From Streptomyces sp. NBC_01314 (GTDB taxonomy: Bacteria; Actinomycetota; Actinomycetes; Streptomycetales; Streptomycetaceae): DNA of 64,000 nucleotides. The stretch covers positions 5,146,001 through 5,210,000 of the forward strand of contig NZ_CP108394.1 of assembly GCF_041435215.1 (NCBI RefSeq), written 5' to 3'. Positions 10,038 to 18,378 of the stretch are shown piece after piece. Positions within the stretch are counted from its first letter, which is position 1, and the number at the start of each line of letters is the position of its first letter. The notes below the pieces were generated by a model. The model was not told the DNA's origin. It ran no database searches and was given only the letters and a program-made list of their open reading frames with translations. The position numbers were made by a program, and so were the translations under genes.

Positions 10038-11488
10038 GGACTCTTTTCTCCTGTCGTGTCCGATGTCGGCTGGGCGGGCTCGCTGCCCGGGTCGCCGTCA
10101 CGGGGGAGGAAGGCCACGACGGCGAAGCCGCCGTGGGAGGTCTCGGTCGCCATGAGGGTGCCACCGAGCATCGCGGCACGCTCACGCATACCGAGGAGCC
10201 CGTGACCGGCGCCGGGGAACGGTGGGGCCTTGCGGACGGGACGGGAGTTGATCACCCGCACCTGCAGACCGTGCGGGAAGTGGGTGAGCTCCACCCGAAC
10301 GGTCGACCCGGGCGCGTGCCGCAGGGCGTTGCTGAGCGCCTCCTGCACTATCCGGTACGCCGACAGCTCCACGCCCGACGACAGCGGGCTCACCTCGCCG
10401 TGGATCTCGGTGACGACCGCCAGGCCGGCCGCGCGGGTGTTGTCGATGAGCGCGTCGAGACGGTCCAGGGTGGGCTGCGGGGCGTGCGGGGCGGTGCCCT
10501 CGGTGACGGCCGCTATCCCGTGCGGACCGTCGGGGCCGGCGTCCGGGGGGTTCTCGGAGCGCAGTACGCCGAGGACGCGGCGGAGTTCGGTGAGGGCCTC
10601 CAGCGCGTTCTGCCGGATGCCGTGGAGGTTCTCCTTCAGTTCCTCGGAAGGGTTCTCCACCAGGTGTGGGGCGACCTGGGCCTGGATGGAGATCACCGAC
10701 ATGTGGTGGGCGACCACGTCGTGCAGTTCGCGCGCGATACGGCTGCGCTCCTCCAGGAGCGTGCGGCGGGCGCGCTCCTCGGCCGTGATGCTGGTCAGCT
10801 CGACGAGCTGGGTGCGGGCCTCGCGGCGGCCGCGGATGGCGCTGCCGAGGAGGACGGCACCGACGAAGAAGACGAGGGCCAGCGAAGTCGTCGGCGCGTA
10901 CTCATGGGAGCCGGCGAGGCCCTGCAGGGCGAAGGTGCCCAGCGTGGTCAGCACCAGCGACCCGATCACCACGCGGTTGGGCAGGCGCAGGGCGAGGAGG
11001 AAGAGGATGACCGCGTGCGCGATCAGCCCCATGGGGCTCCATGGCCAGGGCACGTCGGTGTCGGGTGTGCCGTGGGGAAGGGGGGAGCCGAGACCGTCTG
11101 TGGCGTCGGGGCGCCGGAAGCCGGAGTCGGGGTCTGTCTGCTGGGTGAACAACTGGGCTCGGACACCGATCGCCACCACGGTGGTGACCACCATGGAGGC
11201 CCACCATGCCGGTACCGGCCACCAGAGGGCGAGCACCACCGCTGCCGCCTGTGCCAGCGAGCACAACAGCGCGTACTGCGCGCCCAGTCGGTAACTCTCG
11301 CCCATCACCTCGATGTTGCCGAGCGTGGTGACGAGCGCGACGACGACGACCAGCCCGTGTGGGAGTCGGCGCAGCCTGGCGGAGGGCGGCAGCGGGTGGG
11401 GCTTGGCACTCCACAGGTCCTCACGCAGCAGCCGTAGTCCTCTGGTCAGCCGCTCCTCCACCTCGCTCATTCGGATGAGCCTAGGCAT
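10034..11488 (-). CDS. Membrane sensor histidine kinase, paralogous copy
   Basis: 484 residues from ATG 11488; an internal ATG at 11470 (MSEVEERLTRGL) is also credible. The membrane region contains the loop FTQQTDPDSGFRRPDATDG, longer than in its paralogue at 7851. H-box RSRIARELHDVVAHHMSVI; HATPase end GAGHGLLGMRERA. If ATG 11488 is used, it overlaps the acyltransferase stop (11481) by eight bases, which would tie the two-component genes to the upstream acyltransferase-hydrolase operon. Confidence 0.9.
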   Translation of the reverse strand: MPRLIRMSEVEERLTRGLRLLREDLWSAKPHPLPPSARLRRLPHGLVVVVALVTTLGNIEVMGESYRLGAQYALLCSLAQAAAVVLALWWPVPAWWASMVVTTVVAIGVRAQLFTQQTDPDSGFRRPDATDGLGSPLPHGTPDTDVPWPWSPMGLIAHAVILFLLALRLPNRVVIGSLVLTTLGTFALQGLAGSHEYAPTTSLALVFFVGAVLLGSAIRGRREARTQLVELTSITAEERARRTLLEERSRIARELHDVVAHHMSVISIQAQVAPHLVENPSEELKENLHGIRQNALEALTELRRVLGVLRSENPPDAGPDGPHGIAAVTEGTAPHAPQPTLDRLDALIDNTRAAGLAVVTEIHGEVSPLSSGVELSAYRIVQEALSNALRHAPGSTVRVELTHFPHGLQVRVINSRPVRKAPPFPGAGHGLLGMRERAAMLGGTLMATETSHGGFAVVAFLPRDGDPGSEPAQPTSDTTGEKSP

Positions 11489-12899
11489 GGCGCACCGATG
11501 AGGTCTGCCTGTTCGGTGGTTGGGCGCTGGTTCGGGGCCGTGACGGACGTGGCGGCCGGGGCTGATGGCTGATTCGGGGCCGTGTCCGTCGTGACGTCTC
11601 CAGTCGTGACGTCTCCGGTCGTGACGTCTCCGGTCGTGACGTCTCCGGTCGTGACGTCTTCTTGGGGCCGCTGTTCTCGTAGCCGTGAAACGCCGACCAG
11701 CAGAGCAGGAGGGCGAGGACGAAGGCCGGGAGCCAGGCGAGGCGGGCCGCCACCCAGGTCAGGTTGTCGGGGAGGGTGTGCAGGCCGGGCAGGCGGCCTG
11801 CCGCCAGACCTGTGGCGGTCGTCGCCATCATCGCCGTCTGGTGCCAGAGGAACAGGGTCATCGCCGAGAGGTTGACGACTGCCACCGCCGCCCAGGCCAT
11901 CGGTCGGTGCCGCAGGGCGCGGCGGAGAGGGCCGCGCGACAGGAGGGCCAGACCGCACTGGGCCAGGCCGAAGGTGACGGCGGCCAGGGTGGGTGGGTTC
12001 AGGTTGGAGATCTGCGCGCCGGGGACGCCGACCATCGACGCCGGGTAGCCGGCCCAGATGATCAGGGCCGCCGTCGCCGCCGTGCCGGACACCAGCAGGG
12101 TCCAGCCTGCGCGCAGGCTCTTCAGTTCGCCTCGGGTCCAGGCCGCGCCCAGGGTGTACGGGACCAGCCAGCCCGCCGCCAGGTTGATCCAGCCGATGCC
12201 CTGGGGGCCGCCGAGGCCGAAGCGGATGAGGTCCACGTGGAGGACGACGGCCAGGGGCCAGAGCGGGTTGAGGCGGGTCAGTAGCGGCGTCGCTGCCGTC
12301 AGGGCGGCGAAGACCAACAGGAACCACAGCGGGGACAGGGCCAGTTTCGCGAGGGTGTGGACCGTGTCGATGCGGGTGCCTGTGGCCAGGAGGGTGATCG
12401 TGACCGCCGTCCAGAGGGTCAGGAGGGCGGCGACCGGGAGGAACAGGCGGGTCAGGCGGGTGCGGAGCCATTGGGTGTACGTGGTGCCGTGGGCTCGGGC
12501 CGAGGCGTAGCTCTTCGTGGCTACGTGGCCGCCCACCAGGAAGAAGACGGCGAGAGTCTGGAAGAGCCAGGAGATGGGGGCCAGTTGGGGCATGTGTTGG
12601 AGCGGGCTGGTGGTGTGGAGGGTGTTGCCGTCCGCGACGAGGGCGGTGACCAGCCAGTGGCCCAGGACTATGCCGAGTATGGCGAGGGCTCGGAGGGCGT
12701 CCACTGCGCGGTCTCGGTGGGGCGGGGTGGCGGTGTCGATGTGGTGGGCGGCTCGGCGGGCGGCGCTGAGGGGGGATCGGGGGCGTTCGGTCTGGGCGGG
12801 TCGTGCGCCGCTCCCGGCCCCGGCCCCCGCTCCCGCTCCCGCTCCCGCTCCCGCTCCCGCAGTGTGGGTAGCCATGGGCGTGCTGGTGTGGTCAGGCAT
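11481..12899 (-). CDS. Integral membrane acyltransferase family 3 protein
   Basis: 472 residues with about ten predicted helices. The motif RAVDALRALAILGIVLGHWL at the first helix carries the Arg and His typical of acyltransferase_3 (OafA/NodX-like) enzymes, which transfer acyl groups to surface sugars or lipids. Both ends are repeat-expanded: residues about 16-29 are Gly-Ala dipeptides, and the C-terminus holds TSRPE units from a 15-bp tandem repeat. GGAGGAAACCC precedes the start, which overlaps the stop of the hydrolase gene by eight bases, indicating coupling. Substrate unknown. Confidence 0.8.
   Translation of the reverse strand: MPDHTSTPMATHTAGAGAGAGAGAGAGAGSGARPAQTERPRSPLSAARRAAHHIDTATPPHRDRAVDALRALAILGIVLGHWLVTALVADGNTLHTTSPLQHMPQLAPISWLFQTLAVFFLVGGHVATKSYASARAHGTTYTQWLRTRLTRLFLPVAALLTLWTAVTITLLATGTRIDTVHTLAKLALSPLWFLLVFAALTAATPLLTRLNPLWPLAVVLHVDLIRFGLGGPQGIGWINLAAGWLVPYTLGAAWTRGELKSLRAGWTLLVSGTAATAALIIWAGYPASMVGVPGAQISNLNPPTLAAVTFGLAQCGLALLSRGPLRRALRHRPMAWAAVAVVNLSAMTLFLWHQTAMMATTATGLAAGRLPGLHTLPDNLTWVAARLAWLPAFVLALLLCWSAFHGYENSGPKKTSRPETSRPETSRPETSRLETSRRTRPRISHQPRPPRPSRPRTSAQPPNRQTSSVRHA
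11591..11665. repeat. Five 15-bp tandem repeats in acyltransferase tail
   Basis: Units start at 11591, 11606, 11621, 11636 and 11651; the last is degenerate in its second half. A multiple of three keeps the frame, so copy number changes only the number of TSRPE/TSRLE pentapeptides in the cytosolic tail. Each unit contains GACGTC. Confidence 0.9.
12811..12861. repeat. Hexanucleotide repeat coding Gly-Ala at acyltransferase N-terminus
   Basis: CCCGCT-type hexamers (six clean units, then more degenerate ones) encode alternating Gly-Ala on the minus strand. In frame and before the first membrane helix, so length variation should be tolerated. The same dipeptide type recurs in the hydrolase and kynureninase genes a few kilobases away. 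Confidence 0.85.
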
Positions 12900-13992
12900 G
12901 GGTTTCCTCCGGGAAGGCGCCTTGGGTTATGTGCGCGAGGTTTTTCAGGGAGGTGGAGTTGGGGGTGAAGTAGTCGCTGTGACCGGCGGGGCCTGCGGTG
13001 AAGACGTGGGCGCCGAAGGAGCGGGACGTGGGGTCGGTGCCGAAGCCGAGGGTGGTGCCGAAGAAGTCGGATCGGGTGTGGGGGACCATGCCGATCCAGT
13101 CGTCCGTTCCCCGGGCCGCCCATACGCGTGCCGAGGTGTGCAGGGCGGCCGCGCTGTCCGCGCCGGTGCCGGGGCTGCCGATCAGTGCCATGTCGTCGAC
13201 GGCGTCGAGATCGGTGACGGCGCGGGCGCAGACGACCGAGCCGTAGGAGTGGCAGATGAGGGCGACGCTGGTGGAGTCGCCCACCAGGCCTCGCAGTTCG
13301 CCGATGAACGCGCGGAGGTGAGGGGCCGCCTGTTCGGCTCGGGTGGGAGTGAGGACCGTCGTGCTGATGGTTACGGGCGTTTCGTAGCCGAGCCAGGCGA
13401 TCACCGCTGTGTCCGGGCCCGTGCGGTCGTGCAGGGCCTGTGCGGCTCTGTGGAAGCGGTCGTACGTGTCCAGACTCGTGTCCGAGCCCGGGACCAGGAC
13501 CGCTATGTGGTCGGCCTTCAGCAGGTCACCCAGGACTTCCACCGCCTGGCCGGAGCCTCGGCCGTCGAACGTCAGGAGTTGCCGGGCGGGTGCCGCCATC
13601 CACCGGTCGGTCGCGGCTCGGCTTCGGTCGCCGTGGGCGTCCGCCATGCGGGCCGCCTCCGCCGCGTTCTCGCGGTTGGCCTCGTACGTCGACCGGAGGG
13701 TCGTCGGGGTCGGCGGGGCGATGGACGCCGGGGCCGGGGCCGGGATCCGCGGCCTGGCCGCGGCGGAGATGGGGGCGATCACGGCCGTCGCCACCAGGAG
13801 GGCGAGCAGCGCTCGGCGCAGCCGGGCCGACCAGGAGGGGCGAAACCGGGGAGTGGGACACCGGGGAGTGGGACGCCGGAGACCGCCGTGTCGGAGGTCC
13901 GCCGGTGTGGGGGACGGTCGGGGTGGTTGTGCCGTGGAGCGTGGTTCCGTGGCCGGCCGGAGGTCTGCCTCCGGCCATGTCGCGACCCCCAT
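12892..13992 (-). CDS. Secreted or anchored alpha/beta hydrolase (DUF1023 type)
   Basis: 366 residues from ATG 13992, chosen for its GAAGGGG ribosome-binding site; ATG 14028 is in frame but has a weak one. An N-terminal hydrophobic segment LRRALLALLVATAVIAPISA is a signal peptide or anchor. The nucleophile elbow is CHSYGS, the acid probably follows in WAARGTDDWIG, and the catalytic His lies in GAHVFTAGPAGHSDYF. This arrangement matches actinobacterial DUF1023 hydrolases. Coupled to the downstream acyltransferase (8-bp overlap), so the pair may add and remove acyl groups on an envelope component; that link is inference. Confidence 0.8.
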   Translation of the reverse strand: MGVATWPEADLRPATEPRSTAQPPRPSPTPADLRHGGLRRPTPRCPTPRFRPSWSARLRRALLALLVATAVIAPISAAARPRIPAPAPASIAPPTPTTLRSTYEANRENAAEAARMADAHGDRSRAATDRWMAAPARQLLTFDGRGSGQAVEVLGDLLKADHIAVLVPGSDTSLDTYDRFHRAAQALHDRTGPDTAVIAWLGYETPVTISTTVLTPTRAEQAAPHLRAFIGELRGLVGDSTSVALICHSYGSVVCARAVTDLDAVDDMALIGSPGTGADSAAALHTSARVWAARGTDDWIGMVPHTRSDFFGTTLGFGTDPTSRSFGAHVFTAGPAGHSDYFTPNSTSLKNLAHITQGAFPEETHA

Positions 13993-14172
13993 GCCACCCA
14001 CCCCTTCCCATTCGGGCCGCCCGTCCATCGGGCCGCTCTGAGAAGGAAGTTATGGATCGGGGGTCGTCGTCCGCGTCACGCCAGGGAGCTCACCTGGGAT
14101 GTAGCTCTCAGGTATTACGGGTATCAGCGGGGAGGGGTGAGGACGGTGACGGGGGTCGTGTCAGGGCCCCGT

Positions 14173-15183
14173 TCACCAGGCCAGTTGCGAGATCTCCTCC
14201 ACCACCACCGCGCACGCGTCCGCCGCCGGGTCGATGAGGGGGAAGTGCCCCACGTCCTCCAGCAGAGTCAGGCCCACGACCTCGCCCGCCTTGGCCGCGG
14301 CGTCGGCGTACGCCTCGGCGACGGCCTCGGGGACGACGATGTCGGAGCGGCCCTGCACGAGGGTGGTGGCGATGCCGGTCGGGAGGAGGAGCGCGGGGTC
14401 GGCGTAGGGCCGACGGTCGGTGAACTTGTCCTGGCCGCCGAGGAGTTGGGCGGTCGCGCCGCCGCAGACGTCCAGCTTGTCGGCCACGGTGAAGTCGGCG
14501 ATGGGGGCCAGGGCGACGACTCCGCGGAGGGGGGCGGGGCGCGAGGTGCGCCACGGGGCGTCGGGCGGGAGTACGTGGCGGGCCGCGGCCCACAGGGCGA
14601 GGTGACCGCCGGCGGAGTGGCCGGTGAGGACCATGCGGCGGGGGTCTGCCTGGGGAAGGGCCGCGCGCAGGAGGTCCGGCAGGGCGTCGAGGGCGGCGGC
14701 GATGTCGTCGAACGTCTCCGGCCAGCGGCCCGCTGTCGGTGCGGGGGTGCCCGTGGGGCCGGCCTGGGTGGGGAGTGGGCTTCCTCGCCGGTACTCGATG
14801 TTGGCCACCGCGAAGCCGTGGCGGGCGAGGAAGTCGGCGAAGGGGGTGACGTGATGGCGGTCGTAGGGGGCCCGCCAGGCTCCACCGTGCAGGACTACGA
14901 CCACGGGGGCGGCGCCTGTGGATGCGGCCGAGCCGGGCTCGGAGGGCGCGCCCGCGCCCGTGCCACCGCCTGCTCCCGCTCCCGCTCCTGCTCCTCTACC
15001 TATCCCTATCCCTATCCCTATCCCTGCGTCCCCGCCCGAGTCGGAGGTGCGGGGGGCGTAGAAGTCGATCACCTGGTCGGGGTGGTCGCCGTAGGCCGCC
15101 GTGGCGTCGGGGGCGATCGGCGGGTGTGAGAAGGCGGATGCCTCTTCGGCGGCATCGCGGGCTGCGGCGTCGTCGTCCGGCAT
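14173..15183 (-). CDS. Probable kynurenine formamidase, alpha/beta hydrolase
   Basis: 336 residues from ATG 15183, preceded by GAGAGG. Esterase/lipase fold: oxyanion HGGAW, nucleophile elbow GHSAGG, and C-terminal DVGHFPLIDP with the catalytic His. Proximity to kynureninase and tryptophan 2,3-dioxygenase on the same strand supports hydrolysis of N-formylkynurenine to kynurenine. Residues about 46-95 are an unusual low-complexity insertion of Gly-Ile then Gly-Ala dipeptides (a TATCCC/GCTCCC hexanucleotide repeat at about 14965-15025) between the first strand and HGGAW. A general esterase function cannot be excluded. Confidence 0.72.
   Translation of the reverse strand: MPDDDAAARDAAEEASAFSHPPIAPDATAAYGDHPDQVIDFYAPRTSDSGGDAGIGIGIGIGRGAGAGAGAGGGTGAGAPSEPGSAASTGAAPVVVVLHGGAWRAPYDRHHVTPFADFLARHGFAVANIEYRRGSPLPTQAGPTGTPAPTAGRWPETFDDIAAALDALPDLLRAALPQADPRRMVLTGHSAGGHLALWAAARHVLPPDAPWRTSRPAPLRGVVALAPIADFTVADKLDVCGGATAQLLGGQDKFTDRRPYADPALLLPTGIATTLVQGRSDIVVPEAVAEAYADAAAKAGEVVGLTLLEDVGHFPLIDPAADACAVVVEEISQLAW
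14965..15025. repeat. Hexanucleotide repeats inside the formamidase-like gene
   Basis: About four CCCGCT/TCCTGC units and then four to five TATCCC units in a row, coding Gly-Ala and Gly-Ile pairs on the minus strand. Two different hexamer types adjoin, implying separate expansion events. Confidence 0.85.
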
Positions 15184-15456
15184 GTGCCAACCTCTCGGGG
15201 AAAACGGATTTGGAAGGGTTTGGGTGGGCGGGCGCCTGGGAAAGGCGCGCCTGCCGTTGGCGGGGACGGTATCAGGCCCGTGACGTGCGTCGACACGCGG
15301 ATGTGACGCCGGGTCAGGCGGCAGGGACGGGGCGGCTGGGGAGGCGGCACCGCGGCCCAGTCGCTGGGACAGTTGGGCCGTCCCCACGCCGCTACCCCAG
15401 CGCCCCCTCCCCCTACCCGGCGCCGCTTCCCACGGCCCCTCGTCTCCCCTGCGCCG

Positions 15457-16842
15457 CTACCCCATCGACTTCAGCGTCTCCCCCAGTACTCGGGCCGCTC
15501 GCTCCGCGTCCGCGAAGGTGACGTAGAGGGGGGTGAAGCCGAAGCGGAGGACGTCGGGGTGGCGGAAGTCGCCTATGACGCCCTGGTGGATGAGGCGTTT
15601 CATGACGTCGCCGGCGTCGTCGCACCGCAGGGCGACCTGACTGCCCCGTTCCGCGTGGGCGGTCGGGGTGAGGGACTCGACCCGGCCGTCGGGAACGTAC
15701 GCCGACACGCAGCGCAGGAAGAAGTCCGTCAGGGCGAGGGACTTGGCGCGGACCGACTCGATCGTCACCCTGGTCCCACGCACGGCCCCGGACCCCGTCA
15801 CAGTCCCGGCCTCAGCTCCGACTCCGGCGCCTGCACCCAGGCCAGCACCAGCACCAGCACCAGCACCAGCACCTACGCCTGCGCCCGTACCCGTACCCGT
15901 ACCCGCGGTGGAGCCGCCTCCCCTCCCCCCGTACCAGACGTCAAGTGCCGCCTCCAGCGCCAGCATCGACAGGATGTCAGGTGTGCCGACCCGGCCGCGC
16001 GGCGCGCCCGTGGTCGGCTCGTACGACGGGTGCATGGCGAACGGCTGGGCGTGGGAGGTCCAGCCGGGGAGGGGGGAGTCGAAGCGGGGCTGGAGGTCCT
16101 GGCGGACATAGAGGTACGCCGGGGAGCCGGGGCCGCCGTTGAGGTACTTGTAGGTGCAGCCGACCGCGAGGTCGACCCCGTGTTCGTCGAGGCCCACGGG
16201 GAGGGCGCCCGCGCTGTGGCAGAGGTCCCAGACGGCGTAGGCGCCGGCCTCGTGGACCGCCGCCGTCAGGGCGGGGAGGTCGTGGAGGCGGCCCGTGCGG
16301 TAGTCGACGTGGTTGAGGAGGACGACGGCCGTACGGTCGCTCAGGGCGGCCGGGACATCGGCGGGGGTCACCGGGCGCAGTGTGCGGCCGGTCATGCGGG
16401 CCGCGGACTCGGCCATGTAGCCGTCCGTCGGGAACGTCGTCGCGTCGACCAGGATCTCGTCGCGGCGGCCGTCACCGGACTCGTCCGCCATGCGCACCGC
16501 CGCCACGACCGCCTTGAAGACGTTGACGCTCGTGGAGTCGCCGACCACGATCTGGCCGGGTGCCGCACCCACCAGCGGAGCGATCCGGTCGCCGATCCGC
16601 TCGGGCGCGGTCCACCAGCCGCTCTCGTCCCAGGAACGGATGCGCAGTTCGCCCCACTCGCGGTACACGACATCCGTGAGCCGTCCGGGGACCGACACCG
16701 GCAGCGCGCCGAGCGAGTTGCCGTCGAGGTACACGGCGTCGTCGAGGACGAAGCGGGTGCGCAGGCCGGACAGTTCGTCGGCCGCGTCCAACTCCCTTGC
16801 CAGGGAGGCCAGTTCAGTACCGAGTTCGATGGATTCAGACAT
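15457..16842 (-). CDS. kynU: Kynureninase
   Basis: 461 residues. A PLP enzyme that splits kynurenine into anthranilate and alanine. TRFVLDDAVYLDGNSLGALP near the N-terminus and the PLP-lysine segment GCTYKYLNGGPGSPA are family hallmarks, and the C-terminus RFGFTPLYVTFADAERA is conserved. Start ATG 16842 overlaps the dioxygenase stop by eight bases, so translation is coupled. Residues about 305-356 are a Gly-Ala/Gly-Thr/Gly-Val low-complexity insertion not expected in this family, just after LEAALDVWYGG. The rest looks intact, so activity is likely retained. Confidence 0.93.
   Translation of the reverse strand: MSESIELGTELASLARELDAADELSGLRTRFVLDDAVYLDGNSLGALPVSVPGRLTDVVYREWGELRIRSWDESGWWTAPERIGDRIAPLVGAAPGQIVVGDSTSVNVFKAVVAAVRMADESGDGRRDEILVDATTFPTDGYMAESAARMTGRTLRPVTPADVPAALSDRTAVVLLNHVDYRTGRLHDLPALTAAVHEAGAYAVWDLCHSAGALPVGLDEHGVDLAVGCTYKYLNGGPGSPAYLYVRQDLQPRFDSPLPGWTSHAQPFAMHPSYEPTTGAPRGRVGTPDILSMLALEAALDVWYGGRGGGSTAGTGTGTGAGVGAGAGAGAGAGLGAGAGVGAEAGTVTGSGAVRGTRVTIESVRAKSLALTDFFLRCVSAYVPDGRVESLTPTAHAERGSQVALRCDDAGDVMKRLIHQGVIGDFRHPDVLRFGFTPLYVTFADAERAARVLGETLKSMG
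15775..15930. repeat. Hexanucleotide-repeat insertion within kynU
   Basis: About 155 bases built from CCAGCA, CCCGTA and related hexamers, encoding roughly 50 residues of alternating Gly and small residues. It interrupts a conserved stretch of kynureninase and its length is a multiple of three. Confidence 0.8.
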
Positions 16843-17680
16843 GGGAGCGCGCCGTCCACAGCTCGGGGAAGACGTTCTTCCGGGCGCGCTTCTCCAGCCA
16901 GGCCACCCCGGCGGAGCCACCGGTGCCGGCCTTGGAACCCATCGCGCGGCGGGTGGCGACGAGGTGGTCGTTGCGCCAGCGCCAGACGAGTTCGGCGACG
17001 TCGGTCAACGCCTCGCCGAGGCGGGCGAGTTCGTGGTCCGGGTCGCCGGAGTACAGCTCGGTCCACACCTCCTCGACCTCGGGGGAGGGCTCGTAGCGCT
17101 GGGAGACGTCACGGCGTACGACGGAGTCGGGGATCGCGTGGCCGCGGCGGGCCAGGAGCCGCAGGACCTCGTCGTAGAGGCTCGGCTCGTGCAGCGCCTT
17201 CTCCAGCTCGGCGTGGACGCGGGGGGCGCCCCGGTGCGGGACGAGCATGGACGCGGACTTCTCGCCGAGCAGGAACTCCATCCGGCGGTACATCGCCGAC
17301 TGGAAGCCGGAGCCCTCGCCGAGGGCGGCGCGGTAGGAGTTGAACTGGCCGGGGGTGAGCTGGGCGAGCGGGCGCCAGGAGGCGTTCAGGGCCTCCAGTT
17401 CGCGTACGGAACGCTTCAGGGCGTCCTTCGCGGTCGCCACGTCGTCGTTGCGGACCGCGTTGGTCGCGGTCTCCCACTCGTGCACGATGACGGTGAACCA
17501 CAGCTCCATGACCTGGGTCGTCACCAGAAAGACCATCTCTCCGGGATCGTCGGAGAGGGGGTGCTGAAGGTGGGTGAGAACGTCCGCCTGGACGTAGTCC
17601 TCGTACGGGGTGGTTCCCTGGAAGTCGAGATGCGGGGTCTCGGGCTCCGAAGCCTCGTGGGGCTGAGCCGGCTGCGACAT
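16835..17680 (-). CDS. kynA: Tryptophan 2,3-dioxygenase
   Basis: 281 residues from ATG 17680, preceded by CAGGAGACAGCG. The heme enzyme opens the tryptophan ring to N-formylkynurenine, the first step of the kynurenine route. Recognisable family segments are TPYEDYVQADVLTHLQHP, VFLVTTQVMELWF (substrate and heme-pocket helix) and VWRWRNDHLVATRRAMGSKAGTGGS near the C-terminus. First gene of the operon with kynU; the formamidase-like gene follows. Its product supplies anthranilate and potentially kynurenine-type building blocks. Confidence 0.95.
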   Translation of the reverse strand: MSQPAQPHEASEPETPHLDFQGTTPYEDYVQADVLTHLQHPLSDDPGEMVFLVTTQVMELWFTVIVHEWETATNAVRNDDVATAKDALKRSVRELEALNASWRPLAQLTPGQFNSYRAALGEGSGFQSAMYRRMEFLLGEKSASMLVPHRGAPRVHAELEKALHEPSLYDEVLRLLARRGHAIPDSVVRRDVSQRYEPSPEVEEVWTELYSGDPDHELARLGEALTDVAELVWRWRNDHLVATRRAMGSKAGTGGSAGVAWLEKRARKNVFPELWTARSHV

Positions 17681-17787
17681 CGCTGTCTCCTGCTGTGTAC
17701 TCCGGGTAGCGGTCCGCCCCTGCCGAATTCCGACACGGGGGCCCCGGTCCCCACCCGCATAGTCGGCGATACCACCCCCGCACCGCA

Positions 17788-17816
17788 AGGTCCGCCTGGT
17801 CACACCAGGCGGACCT
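17788..17816 (-). terminator. Intrinsic terminator between DUF3151 gene and kyn operon
   Basis: Perfect 13-bp stem (17788-17800 with 17804-17816) and a 3-base loop, 18 bases after the stop of the DUF3151 gene and upstream of the kynA start. It isolates the two minus-strand units. Confidence 0.75.
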
Positions 17817-17833
17817 GCACGAACGTCCCTCGG

Positions 17834-18247
17834 TCAGCTCAGTGTCTGCGCCGCCGTCGGGGAGGAATCCTTCAGGAACTGCGAGCAGCGCTCGTACTCC
17901 TCCTGCTCGCCGATGTCTCCGGCGGCGCGGGCGAGAGCGTGCAGGGCGCGCAGGAAGCCCCGGTTCGGCTCGTGCTCCCAGGGGACGGGGCCGTGGCCCT
18001 TCCAGCCGTTGCGGCGCAGGGAGTCCAGGCCGCGGTGGTAGCCCGTACGGGCGTAGGCGTACGACTCCACGAGGCTGCCGCGCTCGTAGGCGTCGTCGGC
18101 GAGCTGGGCCCAGGCGAGGGAGGAGGTGGGGTACTTGGCGGCGACGTCGGCCGGGGGTGTGCCGTTCGCGAGGAGTTCGCGGGGTTCCGGGTAGTCGGGG
18201 AGGTGCGTCGGGGGTGGGCCGCCGAGGAGGTTCTCGTGAATCGTCAT
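17834..18247 (-). CDS. DUF3151 family protein
   Basis: 137 residues, full length for this actinobacterial family. Recognised from MTIHENLLGGPPPTHLP at the start, the central AWAQLADDAYERGSLVESYA and GYHRGLDSLRRNGWKGHG, and WEHEPNRGFLRALHALARAA. Predicted helical (TPR-like), cytosolic; function unknown. Single gene ending in a strong hairpin. Confidence 0.9.
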   Translation of the reverse strand: MTIHENLLGGPPPTHLPDYPEPRELLANGTPPADVAAKYPTSSLAWAQLADDAYERGSLVESYAYARTGYHRGLDSLRRNGWKGHGPVPWEHEPNRGFLRALHALARAAGDIGEQEEYERCSQFLKDSSPTAAQTLS

Positions 18248-18309
18248 GGGTTCCAGTCTGGCCCATGTGGAGGGTGGGGCTCGTCGGGCGGGGGTGGCGC
18301 GGGTCGCTC

Positions 18310-18337
18310 GCGCGGTTGCCCGCGCCCCTGAAAAGCA
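18310..18337. repeat. Degenerate copy of an intergenic palindromic repeat
   Basis: CGCGCCCCTGAAAAGCAGG with flanking CGCGGTTGCC matches, with changes, the 36-bp element present in two exact inverted copies at 26016-26051 and 26417-26452. Elements of this form are common in Streptomyces intergenic regions. Here it sits between the DUF3151 start and the MFS gene end. Confidence 0.6.
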
Positions 18338-18378
18338 GGCCCGCGCCCCTGGCTTTCCCCCGGGGGCCCGTCAGCCCG

